A stretch of DNA of 64,000 nucleotides from Onchidella celtica (taxonomy: Eukaryota; Mollusca; Gastropoda; Systellommatophora; Onchidiidae): NCBI GenBank assembly GCA_963931925.1, contig OZ007580.1:8552281-8616280 (forward strand). The letters run 5' to 3'. Under the pieces are notes generated by a model. It worked only from the letters and a program-made list of their open reading frames with translations. It ran no database searches and was not told the DNA's origin. The position numbers and the translations under genes were made by a program. The stretch's first letter is position 1. Each line of letters begins with the position of its first letter. Below are positions 10,988 through 27,100 of the stretch, in pieces.

Positions 10988-12576
10988 TGTCACGATTAAG
11001 GTTGATGACCTTGTACGCCACTAGTATAGAGGGGGTAAACTTAGTAGGGGAGAAGGGGAGTTTTTAAGTTGTTGACTAGCATGAAAGATTACTATCACGA
11101 GGAATGTCGGTGGCCTTGTGCGCCACGAGTCTAGGGGGGTGAGCTTAGCAGGGGAAAACACGGTTTTTAACATTGTTGACGAGCGTGAATAGATACACAC
11201 GACTCGCTTTAAACTAGTCGCGTGTGCAAAGGCCTCGGGAGTATAAGTAGAGGAGAAGCTCGACACACGTGGTTCCCGTGGGGACAAGGTGGTCTAGAGG
11301 CAAGGTGCTCGCCTCTCATGCCAAGGGTCCCGGGTTCTAAACCCGGGCAGTGCAGGCATGTTGGAAAGTGGATTTTTCTCATATTTTCAAGTCCCTGGTC
11401 CTATTGGGGGGGTAGGATCGAGTAGTTCTTGGAAATTGGATTTTTCTCATATTTTCAAGTCCCTGGTCCTATTGGGGGGTAGGATCGAGTACCTAGTCTT
11501 CTCGGATAAGGACGAAAAAATTCGGAGGGCCCGTGTGCACGTTGCGCACGTTAAAGATACCTTGGCAGTTGGAAATCGTAAAGAGCAGGCCGAAAGGCCG
11601 CTGCCCGGGCAAAATTGAAATTAATAGATTAAAATTTATCCATATCATCTCCCCCCCCCCCCCCCCCCCGCCAGAACAAGAAATAATAAAACAAGTAAAG
11701 TGAGGTGTAAATGCCAAGGGCAGCGAACCTCCTAAAATAAAGACCTCAAACCAACACACGTGGTTCCCAAGTTATTCATTCCTAAAGGAAGACGCAGAAA
11801 TTATCGCTCCGGGCGACAAGTGGAAGGTCGTGCCAGTGGGGACCAGAAGTATTAGGTGTGTGAGGGATCCATGATGTTCACATTTATTTCCCAATAAGAA
11901 GAATTTATCGGTCCGGGCGACAAGTGGAAGGTCGTGCCATGGGGACCAGAAGTTGAGGAGTCCTGATGATAGGATGGGAACCCTTCAGGAGCTAGTGATT
12001 TGCGATGGCGGGTGTGAACCGTCGGTGTGCTGTGTGTTTGCAGAAGTTGAAGAGTCCTGAGGACGGGATGATGAGAACCCCTCAAGGAGCTAGTAATCTA
12101 CGATGGCGGGTGTGAACTGTGTGTTCTTATTTGTGAGAAGCCAGGGGCGTCTGTTTCCCCTTTTATCGTCGAAGTTAGAGATCTAGAAAGGATCGTGTGA
12201 ACTCTGGAGGCGTGAAACTGCATCAACGAGGAGGGCAGCTGTTGACAGAGACTATTAAGTATACGTAATTAAGTTTATGGACAGAGGGATTAGATCTAGA
12301 TGTGAAACGGGGAATAGAGAATAGCCATGATCCCCAAGAGTAAATTTCAAATATCTCTGTTTTTGTGATTATGTATGTGATTATCATGAGTTGAATGTTT
12401 TGACATAAGTTTTGTCATGCATTTATAATTAAATATCGTTTAATTTAAATCTCACTCCATGTGTCCGTTGATCGCTGGTCTGCTTGCTTGGCTTGTTAGC
12501 TGGGTTTGAAAGGTAAATAAGTTAGGTACTCATCACACACGTGGTCGTGACCATCTTCACGCACGTGATCGTGACA
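10988..12576 (+). mobile_element. Solo LTR, second family, interrupted by a SINE
   Basis: Starts TGTCACGATTAAGG and ends GATCGTGACA, so it has the TG...CA ends and a short inverted terminus typical of LTRs. GGTG occurs immediately outside both ends (10984-10987 and 12577-12580) as a 4-bp target duplication. A TATA-like TATAAGTA at 11242-11249 and an AATTAAA near 12427 fit a + strand LTR promoter and poly-A region. Without the SINE and its duplication it is about 1.1 kb. Internal near-repeats occur at about 11005-11200 and about 11790-12120 (TCCGGGCGACAAGTGGAAGG occurs twice). No internal coding region adjoins it. It differs from the Gmr1-like LTR beyond the first seven bases. Confidence 0.6.
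11278..11753 (+). mobile_element. tRNA-derived SINE, copy b (tail B), nested in LTR
   Basis: The head has GGTGGTCTAGAGG (A-box region) and GGGTTCTAAACCCGG (B-box region), then the common body and C-rich linker. It ends in tail B (GTGTAAATGCCAAGGGCAGC near 11705, then CCTAAAATAAAGACC). A perfect 15-bp target duplication ACACACGTGGTTCCC flanks it (11263-11277 and 11754-11768). A stretch of about 65 bp between head and body is duplicated in tandem (CTCATATTTTCAAGTCCCTG occurs twice, 11378-11480), which is not seen in the other copies. Confidence 0.88.
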
Positions 12577-12737
12577 GGTGTAGGTTGCAGTTGTACGGCT
12601 TCAGAGTTTTGTTTCCGTCTGCTTGCACTCATTTTGCTTTATCTGTTGAGGATCATTTTCTGTGATCTGGATGAGGATTTCATGCTTTAAATAAAATTCC
12701 CCCACAATTTCCTAAGACTGCATGTTTAATTGTACCT

Positions 12738-12831
12738 TGTCAAAATTGGGCTTTGCCACATACAACTTTTTCTCAATTTGTCAAAATGGGCAAAGAGAAA
12801 AAGTTGTATGTGGCAAAGCCCAATTTTGACA
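12738..12831. repeat. 37-bp perfect palindrome with 20-nt loop
   Basis: Arm 12738-12774 (TGTCAAAATTGGGCTTTGCC to CTTTTTCTC) is the exact reverse complement of 12795-12831. It lies in one copy of a dispersed repeat (12719-12880) whose other copies (31990-32190 +, 18650-18850 -, 55430-55810 -) lack the second arm. The palindrome was therefore created in this copy. Confidence 0.92.
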
Positions 12832-12884
12832 TTGCTTATAGCCCTGCTGAGACCCTACAGTTTTTCTGTGGTTTTAATAATATT

Positions 12885-17000
<4,116 letters not shown>

Positions 17001-17005
17001 ATACT

Positions 17006-18191
17006 AGTCACAAATCCCAGACTGGGAGATGTAATAAGTTATGACAGGACAACAATCACGAACAAACAAGTTAACACTTAACAGAACAATCCATCAGACT
17101 CACACATTTATTAAACATAATTATACAGATAATAGCGCAATTACATACATTATATTATTGAAATCAACTGCCGTACAACGGCCTTATTCTCACACACACT
17201 CTCCCTCGGATCCACAATCCGGTAGTTACTCCTAAAGGCACTTCGGCCTCAGCCTCTCCCCTCAGGGTCTTAATAGCACATTAATAATTTACTGGCACCG
17301 CAGTCTCTCAATATCACCTTCCTATTGTCATACACCTTAGCACTCCCCTAGCACCTCAGCAGGGCAATAACACATTATCATTTCAATAGACATTATCATT
17401 TCAATAGTACATTCTCCCCTCAACATGGCAATAGTGCATTATCACATTCACGCTCATATCTACGTCCCTGTCCGTGGCCTGACTGCCACGACTTTATGTG
17501 CCTCTACTGTCCTGCACTGACAGCCTCACTTCTGGCCTATGTGTGGCCTCCGGCCCTAAGCTGGCCTATCCCCTGTGCTCATCGAGGTGGCTCTGCGGCC
17601 CGTCCTCGACACCTACAAGAATAACATTACATTGGTCTAATACCCTACCATTTCTATTCACTCCACCTCTCCTTACAATCCATGAAGCGTACACACACTA
17701 GTTCTCCTTTCACTCACCACACATCTTACGGTAACACACCTCCATCGGAGTACACACTACTCACTCGCGCTACAAATCCATGAACTCACTTTCATCTATC
17801 GCTCATGGCGCACATTGCTATATCCAATACCAAGGACTTCCACATTCCTCACATATACTTATTTACATCATGGTAATAGACGAATATAATATAATACATC
17901 AATCATAATAATCAATCAACGTTCTACGTACCAGTCATCACTGGAAAGACTCTCTCACTAGTCTTCTCGACTGCTTCCCTTATGTCCGCCCGATGGGCTC
18001 TTATTCACAGGTCCGCTCCGTAGGACCTTCTAACTTGCAGTGATAGTAATACAGCGCTTTCGCCTCATTCAGACCCCCCCCCCCCCACTACTCACGACAG
18101 CACGCTTATCTTACCTGCCTACCGTGAGCCCTTCTTACTCTACACCCGCTCTGTAGCAATCCCCTTAATTGCACTCACTCCACTCGTGACA
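17006..18191 (-). mobile_element. Solo LTR of the Gmr1-like family, reverse orientation
   Basis: On the - strand this follows the 1239-bp LTRs at 22894 and 30056 along its length. For example, the LTR end segment GTCACAAATCCCAGACTGGG is here at 17007-17026 in reverse complement, and the opening GTGACA at 18186-18191. The length is 1186 bp, with many small differences and indels. A perfect 5-bp target duplication ATACT flanks it (17001-17005 and 18192-18196). No internal region adjoins it, so it is a recombination product of an older insertion. One terminal base has changed (TGTCAC to AGTCAC). Confidence 0.92.
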
Positions 18192-18649
18192 ATACTATTA
18201 CTATGTATGTCCACCATTGATTGCCTGATTAATGTTGTCATTATATCCTAATCATATTTTGTCTTTTTCTCTTGTTCCAGCTTATGGCTGGTTGGGCTTT
18301 TTTTTGCTTGGTAGGGTTCTCCTATGCCTTTTTTGTTTGGTAGTGATACCTTTGTTAGGCTTTTTGAATAAATAAGATTGCCAGCAGAACCCTGTGTTTG
18401 TTAATCCTGTGTATCCTTAAGGGAGTTACTATTGAACCCACGCAGTAACCACATTAGCCACTCGTAGTTCATCCAACACTACCATAAACCTTTTTTTTTT
18501 TTTTAGATCTACAATGTCTCAAACTTGAATTGCTGATTTAGCAACTCTGCCTACTGAGTCAAGTTAATGCCAGAGATATTGATTTTTATAGTATTGTTAG
18601 AAATCTTGCAGATAAACAAGCCAGAAAAACGCATTTCTTTAGCTGAAAT

Positions 18650-18850
18650 ACACGTATTATAAAAACACAGAAAAAACTGTGGGGTCGCGGCAAGGCTATA
18701 AGCAAAGTCAAAATGTTCCAAAAAGAAAAAGTTGTATGTAGCAAAGCCTCGCGTAAGAAATAAAACCCAAACGATACAATGAAATGCAAACTAAAAGAGA
18801 AAACAGAAAATGGCCGGTATTTCGGCAACAGGCTTTTTCAGAGATGAAAA
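18650..18850 (-). repeat. Dispersed repeat, copy
   Basis: Shares AAAAAGTTGTATGT, CGATACAATGAAATGCAAAC and GAAAATGGCCG..ATTTCGGCAACA with 55430-55810 (-) and, in reverse, with 31990-32190 and 12719-12880. Class unknown. Confidence 0.7.
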
Positions 18851-19868
18851 AGAAAAAATAACAACACCATTTTTTTTTCTATTGGTGACAGACTTCGATT
18901 ATATGCCGGTCTTGTAAGAGGATAGATTTAATAGATCCAGATCTAATGATAAGTCTGCTGTACTGCTGTTCTACTATAATTTCACTACGAAATAAATCGA
19001 TACAGAAGAGAAAGAAACGAAATTTTAAAAAATGTTATTGTATGCTACAAGGTTTGGCAGTGGTGAGGCCTGTGATCTCCTAAATTACGGAGAAGGGCGT
19101 GCCTCCTGAATTACGTCACAATTCAATAATTTTCACTAACTCTTGTGTCTTCTAATTTCAGCAAGATGATATTGCAACCCGTTCTTTGAACGGGTCCTTC
19201 CGCTAGTATAAATTATAATATAAAATATAGGATAAGATTTGATAAGAGTGCGAAAGCTGCATCTTATCTCCAGGTCTGTTCTTTTGTGCTCTGGGTGGTG
19301 GTTTGTTTTTATTATTATTATTTATTTTTTTTTGCAGTTGTCTTGCTGTCCACAGTGTGCGTGGCTGGCATGCATATAAATAGCAGGTCATGACACGGGA
19401 AGCTCATACCTAGGCGTTCAAGTGGAAGGTAATGTTGTTATTTTGATAGAAAATCAATGCTCTCCCGTTTTGCATAAAGTTGCCATGTAACGGTTTAACA
19501 ACAGGAAAAAGTGAGCAAATACGAGAGAACATATTATGAATTGTCAGAGTTTGTTAGATTTTTTGAAAAAATGTTTGTCTCAATTTGAAGAATTATTTTG
19601 TCCAATCCGAGCTTTTCAAACATCGGTGAACTAACATGTTTATAATGTTTAATTTTGTGATTTGCAACTCCAGGAAACACTTGAGAATTATCATGACGAT
19701 TACACGTTAAAAATGCAGTGACCAAATGGGTTGTGTGGCCATGTTACCATTATTTTGCGGTGATTTGTATTGGCGGGGGGGGGGGGGGGATTCCAGGGTT
19801 ACGGTAATGTAACTGGCCACAATAGCCGTTTCACTGGCGTCATGGCTACAGTGGTTTTTCCGGAATTA

Positions 19869-19985
19869 GCCACTGTGGCGACGACGTGTCTGCTCCAGTT
19901 GTAACTGGGCTGCAATGGCACAAAGGCAAATTTCCCAAATGGGGTTAAAGAGTTATACAAATACAAAAAAATACAAATAATTGGT
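19869..19985 (+). mobile_element. SINE tail A fragment
   Basis: CACTGTGGCGACGACGTG, then GTTGTAACTGGGCTGCAATG and CAAATTTCCCAAATGGGG, ending in an A-rich tail. It is the 3' end of a 5'-truncated SINE like those at 9145 and 47832. Confidence 0.8.
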
Positions 19986-20699
19986 GATATTCCTGGTGTG
20001 AGTATTTTGGCTACATAATTATGTCCCAAACAGCCTCTGCCTGAAAAATAATTGTGGTCCATTGACTGGTTCTAAGGCTGAATTTGTTGTGCTTTAAAAC
20101 CTCTCGCTAAACCCCTGCTGAGCCACAGTTATTGTGGAACTTCTTCCATTCAAAAGCTTCAGTAGGTTGCCAAGTGACAAAGTTTCGATCAGTGATTCTC
20201 AGAATGGACGATATCACCTTCAGGGGGCGATTTTGAGTTGGGGACGGTGGGGGGGGGGGTGTCGAAAATGATGAAAAGGGCGAAGGGGGGAATCGAAAAC
20301 GTGAATGGGGAACGGTTTAGGGGGGGAAATCTATTTCTGACACAGTTTTTGCACAATGTCTTGACAAAACCTTCTGTGATCTGTTCATTTTACTTGTGAA
20401 TCCATATTTTTACCTTGTCTATTACTAACCTTCTACGAATTAAAAAAAAAATAGAAAAGAAAGAAAAATTCCTGTCTACGACGTGCCGTCCAAATTCCTC
20501 GACCATTCAGTATTACTAGCTGACGATGGTAGCTTCCCAGCCTGCCGCATCCCAAAAATTACTAAATCTGTTGATGGTGTGTGTAAAGAGGCTAGATTAC
20601 ACCACTCTGCATTATCATGATTTGTTGTAGTCGTGGACAGTAGCTACACGTAAAAAGCTTCCTCTTTCTTTCTGGATTGTTGTTACTTGCACGTACGGT

Positions 20700-20815
20700 C
20701 CCCAAGTTTTTTGCACATGGGGCACGTATTTCAAAGCCTTTTTTGACTCCAGAGCTGGAGAGCTCCTCCCGAAATACTACCAACAACAACTTTAATTTAT
20801 TATTCTTTCACATGT
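20700..20815 (+). repeat. Segment shared with 61240-61345, upstream of the EEP gene
   Basis: GAGAGCTCCTCCCGAAATAC (C for GA in the other copy), TATTTCAAAGCCTTTT and AATTATTCTTTCA-like blocks recur in the same order and orientation at 61240-61345. This copy ends about 90 bp before the EEP start codon, so it may carry promoter sequence or simply be a repeat. Confidence 0.6.
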
Positions 20816-20904
20816 TTTCAAATCGGGTCGCAAGTGAAAGGTAACACATTACCGCTGTGTAATAATGATAAAATACATCCACTTCCTGCAGATCTGAGAC
20901 AAAA

Positions 20905-21107
20905 ATGTGGAAGTTGGCAGTGATTTTGAGTCTTGTTGGGCTGGTCCACTCACGGAACCATAGACGGACTGACAATACTTGTGCCAGGGTGACCACCTTC
21001 AATGCTGGTCTGATTCCTAGAGTCACAAAGTACGAAACACGAAAACCGCTGATTCCGGATGCTTTGCTGGCGGAAGATGCTGACGTCCTGTGTCTCCAGG
21101 AATACTG
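20905..21107 (+). CDS. EEP gene exon 1
   Basis: Starts ATG, encodes the hydrophobic leader MWKLAVILSLVGLVHS, then TFNAGL and LCLQEY. Donor G|GTCAGT at 21108; ends in phase 2 (TG of Trp68). Confidence 0.88.
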
Positions 21108-24100
21108 GTCAGTGATAGAGGATTTGTGACCGCTTAGGACGAAAGGTTGGAGAGGGGGGGGGGGGGGTTAAGGGGTGAGAGTGAGGATCAGAATGATTAA
21201 ACAGCACTGCCAACGCGACTACACCTGCGGAAGAAAAGAACGCTCGAAAACTTCAATCGAAAAGCCTTCCTGTTTTGATGACAATATCCTTCGTGTTTAG
21301 GTCTTTAGTCCAGGAAGTTTCGCTGCCATTGGCATTTACACCTCACTTTTCTTGGTTTTATTTTTCTTGTTGTGGTAGGGATTTGTGTGTGCTTTTTTTT
21401 AGAATTTTGCCCGGGCAGCGGCCTGTTCGGCTTGCTCTTTTCGATTTCCAAATTGCCAAAATATCTTTAACGTGTGCAACGTGCATACGGGCCCCCGAGT
21501 TTTTCGTCCTTATCCGAGAAGACCAAGTGCTCGGTCCTACCCACTATAGGAGCAGGGACAGGAAAATATGAGACAAGTCCTAAAATTCCAACATGCCTGC
21601 ACCGACGGGGATTCGAACCCGGTACCTTCGGCTTGAGAGGCGAGCACCTTGCCTCTAGACCACCGTGACCCCATAGACAATATCCTTTGTTCCAGTACTA
21701 CTAGTTTATAGACACGCTGGAGAGATCAGCCTTTAAACTGCATCTTTGACTAATGACAAAATCATTTCATTCAGTATTATACCTATAGGAACGTAGAGAA
21801 ATCAGCCTATACTTTTGCTTTTCTGTCAACTCTCGAGAGTATTCTTTGTTCCAGTGCACTTCTATTGGCATGCCAGAGAAATCAGGGTATGTCTCGCCTC
21901 TTTGTCTAATGACAATAATTACCCTTTGATCGAATACAAGTCTATATGCACGCTGGAGAATTCAGCTTATAACTTGCATTTTCCTCTACTGACAATATCG
22001 TTTGGTCCAGTAGCCGTCTATAAGCATGCTAAAAAAATCAGCTTATGACTTTAAATCCCGCTATTAACAACTTCATTAAATCGAGATGGCAGGAAAAATG
22101 GGATTAACAAATAATCAGATAAACTACAATTTATCCAAGATGAACTTGGGCAGTGGACCCACGACTCCCAACAAAATCGGAGCGATGAAATTGTCCTTAA
22201 TAGACTCCGTCTGGGGCATACCCACCTCGGCACTATTTTTTAATTAGGGGGGAAGATCCCCATAATGTGTTAACTGAATGTGTAGACTTCATGCATCTCC
22301 GAAGGAGGCACTGTGCTCGAGAATTATTTTCTGATGTGGACCCACAACGGCCCCTATACTTTCTAAGAGAGGCTAAGATCTACAACTTGATTATACTCGT
22401 TTATACTCGTTTACAAAACTTTTTCAGATCCCTATCAAACAACTTTTGAGAACTTTACCAATGTGATAAAATTATACTAAAGTATTTAATTCTGATCTAT
22501 TGTTAAACATAAAAGTCCTGAATACGAAATATAGTGCATAGGTAGGGAAGATATCCCCCACCTATACACTTTGCATAGGTAGGGAAGACACCCCCTACCT
22601 ATTCACCTTGCATAGGTAGGGAAGATATCCTCAGCCTATGCAATCCCTATGTGCATGCAGAGAAGATATTTCTTGACTATTCACTTAACTTAGACAAGGA
22701 AAATATTTTTGTCTCTGCATATTTTTTAGGTCGGGAAGATATTTCTTGTGTAATAGGCCTACTTTGCTTAGGCAGGGAAGATAGTCCTTTCTACCTGTAT
22801 TTTGCCTGCTCTGTTTACGATAGCTATGAAACATAATTATACATAATGGTCATGTATCACACTCATCATCCAGCGGTAAGCAGTGCTTATCCCTGTCACG
22901 AGTGGAGTGAGTGCAATTAAGGGGATTGCCACAGAGCGGGTGTAGAATAAGAAGAGCTCACGACAGACGGATAGGAAAAGACGTGAAAGGGGAAGAGTAA
23001 AAATAACTCATGCAGACAAGTGGGAAAAGCGTGCGTGTATGAGTGGTGTGGAAGTCTGAATGAGGCGAAAGCGCTGGATTACTATCACTGCAAGTTAGAA
23101 GGTCCTAGGGATCGGACCTGTGAATAAGAGCCCATCGGGCGGACATAAAGGGAAGCGGTCGAGAAGACTAGTGAGAGTCTTTCCAGTTATGACTGGTATG
23201 TAGAATGTTGATTGAGTATTATGATTGATGTATTATATTATATTCGTCTATTACCATGATGTGAATAAGTATATGTGAGGAATGTGGAAGTCCGTGATAT
23301 TGGATATAGCAATGTGCGCCATGAGCGATAGATGAAAGTGAGTTCATGGATTTGTAGCGCGAGTGAGTAGTGTGTACTCCGATGGAAGTGTGTTACCGTA
23401 AGATGTGTGGTGAGTGAGAGGTGAACTAGTGTGTGTACGTTTCATGGGTTGTAAGGAGAGGTGGAGTGAATAGAAATGGTAGGGTATTATACCAATGTAA
23501 TGTTATTCTTGTAGGTGTCGGGGACGGGCCGCAGAGCCACCTCGATGAGCACAGGGGCTAGGCCAGCATAGGGCCGGAGGCCACACATAGGCCAGGAGTG
23601 AGGCTGTCAGTGCAGGACAGTAGAGGCACATAAAGTCGTGGCAGTCAGGCCACGGACAGGGACGTAGATATGAGAGTGAATGAGATACTATATTGTTGCC
23701 ATGTTGATAGGCTAGTGAACTGATATTATGTTGTTGCCATGTTGATGGCTATGGAAATAATAATGTGTTATTGCCCTGCTGAGGTGCTAGGGGAGTGCTA
23801 AGGTGTATGACAATAGGAAGGTGATATTGAGAGACTGCGGTGCCAGTGGATCATTAATGTACTATTAAGACCCTGAGGGGAGAGGCTGAGGCCGAAGTGC
23901 CTTTAGGAGTAACTACCGGATTGTGGATCCGAGGGAGAGTGTGTGTGAGAATAAGGCCGTTGTACGGCAGTCATTTCAATAATATAATGTATGTAATTGC
24001 GCTATTATATGTATAATTATGTTTAATAAATGTGTGAGTCTGATGGGTTGTTTTGTTAAGTGTTAAACTTGTTTGTTCGTGATTGTCGTCCTGTCATAAA

Positions 24101-27100
24101 CTATTACATTTCCCAGTCTGGGATTTGTGACATTGGGGGCTCGTCCATTGTGACTCGTCCATTTTCGTAATATTTAGTTGTAGTTAGTTAGCAGTAGGTA
24201 TTTGTGCTGTCTGGTTCGTTGGATGAATGGACATTTCATGATATGATTTATGTATATTGATGAATATGTATTGATACATGTATTGCTATGAATAGGTATT
24301 AATGTGTATTTAAACTTTCCAGAGTGTGTGCGTGCAGCCTGAGGAGACAAGCAGCCAGACCTCCGATTAAAGGGAGGAGTTTTACTCAAAATTTCAAAAG
24401 TTAAGTGAAAGTCAAAATTTTTGTGCCCTGGATTTTGGGCTGTTCCTTTAATCTGTCTTTTTCCCTGTTTTTGCTGTTTTTGTGGTCGTTATAGGTTATA
24501 CGGGCGGTGGCGCGGGTTTGCTGTGGTGAGCGTAGTTTGTCCTCTTCGGGAGGTGGGCTAAATTTGGAACTTCGTTCATCACAGCGAACAGTTCTATAGG
24601 GACCTGTATTTTTGTTTAGATTGTAGCGTTCTATCTCCCTCGTGTTTTAGGAAGACGTTTCTCTTGTCCTTCTCCTCCCTATCTGTAGATACGTTCTTTT
24701 TTTTTCAGACTCTGTTCTTGTTCGTACCGTGTTGTGTAATCGGCGTAGTAGGTTGCATTTTTTTTCCATTATATTTTCTTTTGTAGAAGCTTTGTCCTAG
24801 TCTGGTTCGTTGTCCTTGACGTACTTGTGGTCCTTCTACTATATTTCTTCATTCTTGTCGTTTCTTTTTTCCTTTATAATTAATAGTGCTATACATTTTG
24901 TAGATATAGAATTAGTTGTGCTGTAAAGGTAAATTTCTGAATTGTATTCTGAACTGGGTATTGTTATATCTGGTGTGATCTCAGGTCTCTGGTCGGATCG
25001 TAGTGATCATACCGACAGGTTGGTCGTCTTATAATAGATACCATAACCATAAATCTGTGAAATGGCGGAACTCCAACAACTAATGAAGTTGGGTAAGGAA
25101 CTTGGCCTTGAGGGAGAAGAGCTACGCGGCTGGATTAAAGAACAGCAGGCGGATTTGCGCGATGAGCGTGCTAAGGATAGAGAGCGAGAAAAAGAGGCTA
25201 AGGCTCAGGAGCAGGAGAGAGAGGCTAAGGATAAGGAAGAGGAAAGAGAGTTTAAGTTAAAGGAGTTGCAACAGGAGAGGGAGTTAAAGTTAAAGGAGAT
25301 AGAGGCACAAGTAAAGATTGCGGAGTTAGAACTCAAGAAGAATACGCCAGCGGAAACGGCTGAGCGGCAGGTACCCAATAAAGGTGGCGTTAGGATTAAG
25401 CTCCCTACGTTCGACGACCGGAAGGACGACATAGACGCCTTCCTTTACAGGTTCGAACTGAACGCACAATTGCAATGGGGGGAAAATAAGGAATTATGGG
25501 CCACGTACCTGGCATCGCTATTGCAGGGGCGAGCGTTAACCTACTTTAAAGAGCTACAGCGCGAAGACGTGCAAGATTACGATAAGCTGAAGGCTTTGCT
25601 GCTTCGCCGATTTGCGCGTACCGAGGAATATTTCCGGGAGCAGTTTAGGCGAGCACGTGCAGATACCAGGGAGGACTTTGCTGCCTTCGTCGCGAGACTA
25701 ACGGAGTATTTCGCGAACTGGATAGACTTGGCGCATGTGGGCACGGATTTTGCTAAACTGAAAGACTTAATGATCCGTGACCAGCTGTACGCGTCGTGCC
25801 ACAAAGATCTGGTGGCTTTCCTGAAAGAGAACGAACCCGCGACGGTGCAGGAGGCGTCTAAGTTGGCGGAGGCATACCGTACGGCACATCCGTCCAAACC
25901 AGTCGCCAGGGCGTACGTCCAAGATGCTGGGTACGTCGCCGTTGTCGAGGGGTCGCCGGCAGGACTTAGGGACAGGTCGCGTCAGCGTGGTGCCTATAGT
26001 GGGCAAGGCCAGGGGCAGCATAGGGGCTATCATCAATCACCGGCATATGGATCCGGTAAGTTTGACCGAGGTCGCGGTAATGGCCGGGGGCGAGTTGTGA
26101 CCTTTGCCGATGACCGACGGCATAGGGACTCAAGTTCCGGTCGCGAGGGGTCACGGGGACCCAGGCCTAGGGCAGCACAGGGAGCGGAGTGTTGGACTTG
26201 CGGGCGCGTGGGTCACTTTTCGCGCGAGTGTAGGGCCGCGAAGTGTTGGAACTGCGGAAGAGCAGATCACATCAGCGTGAACTGCCCTGCAGGTAGGATA
26301 GCGGCGAACGTGGACAGTAGCTCCAGTCCATGTTCCCCAAATAAATTTCATCATGCGGCTGCGTGTGTTACATCGGACAACGGAGGCGGACAGTATTCTA
26401 AGTGTCCCAGTTGTGAGAAGTTATTATCTTCCGGTGTTTTACCTTGTGGGAGAAAGATCCCCGTCATAAATTCATGTCATACAGGAGGTGGTCTTAGGGT
26501 TTATCCGGGGTTTGTTGGGGACGAACCGGTCTCGGTTTTACGAGATACAGGATCTACCGTTGTGGGAGTGCATAGGGATTGCATTCGGGAGTCACAGCTT
26601 ACAGGTGAGACTGTCCCGTGCATCCAATTTTCGGGGGCCATTGAGAAATTACCCATGGCAAGAATAATGATAGATACACCTTTTCTTAGCGGGGAAGTCG
26701 AAGCAGTCGTTGGTTGTTTTCCAGGCGCCCAGCTCATCATTGGGAATGTATCACGGGTAGTTTCCCCTTCCGATGAGAACGTGCAAGCATGGTCGCAATC
26801 AAAGGGTATTGACTTTTGCGCCGCGGTCGAAACACGTCGACGGGTAGCGGATAAAGATAAGATTAGACCTTTGGCGACGCCAGCGGTCAACCTAGATATC
26901 ACGCCAGAGCGCTTGGCGAGATTACAAAGGGAGGACCCATCATTAAACCCATGTTTTGGGGAAGCGCGAACCGAGAAAACGAGGAGATATAAGAACGGGT
27001 CGTCCTCCTTTATTGTTCAGGCGGGCATTCTGTTCCGTAAGTATGTAACGGTGTCCTCCATTTTAAAGCAGGTCGTTGTGCCAGCGTTGCTGATCGCAAC

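Noticed and set aside
20176..20330. hAT remnant (CAGTGATTCTCAGAATGG and a G-rich stretch)
   Set aside because: Only one possible end is visible; there is no inverted partner or duplication.
22537..22800. CRISPR array
   Set aside because: Units are contiguous diverged minisatellite repeats without unique spacers, in a eukaryotic intron.
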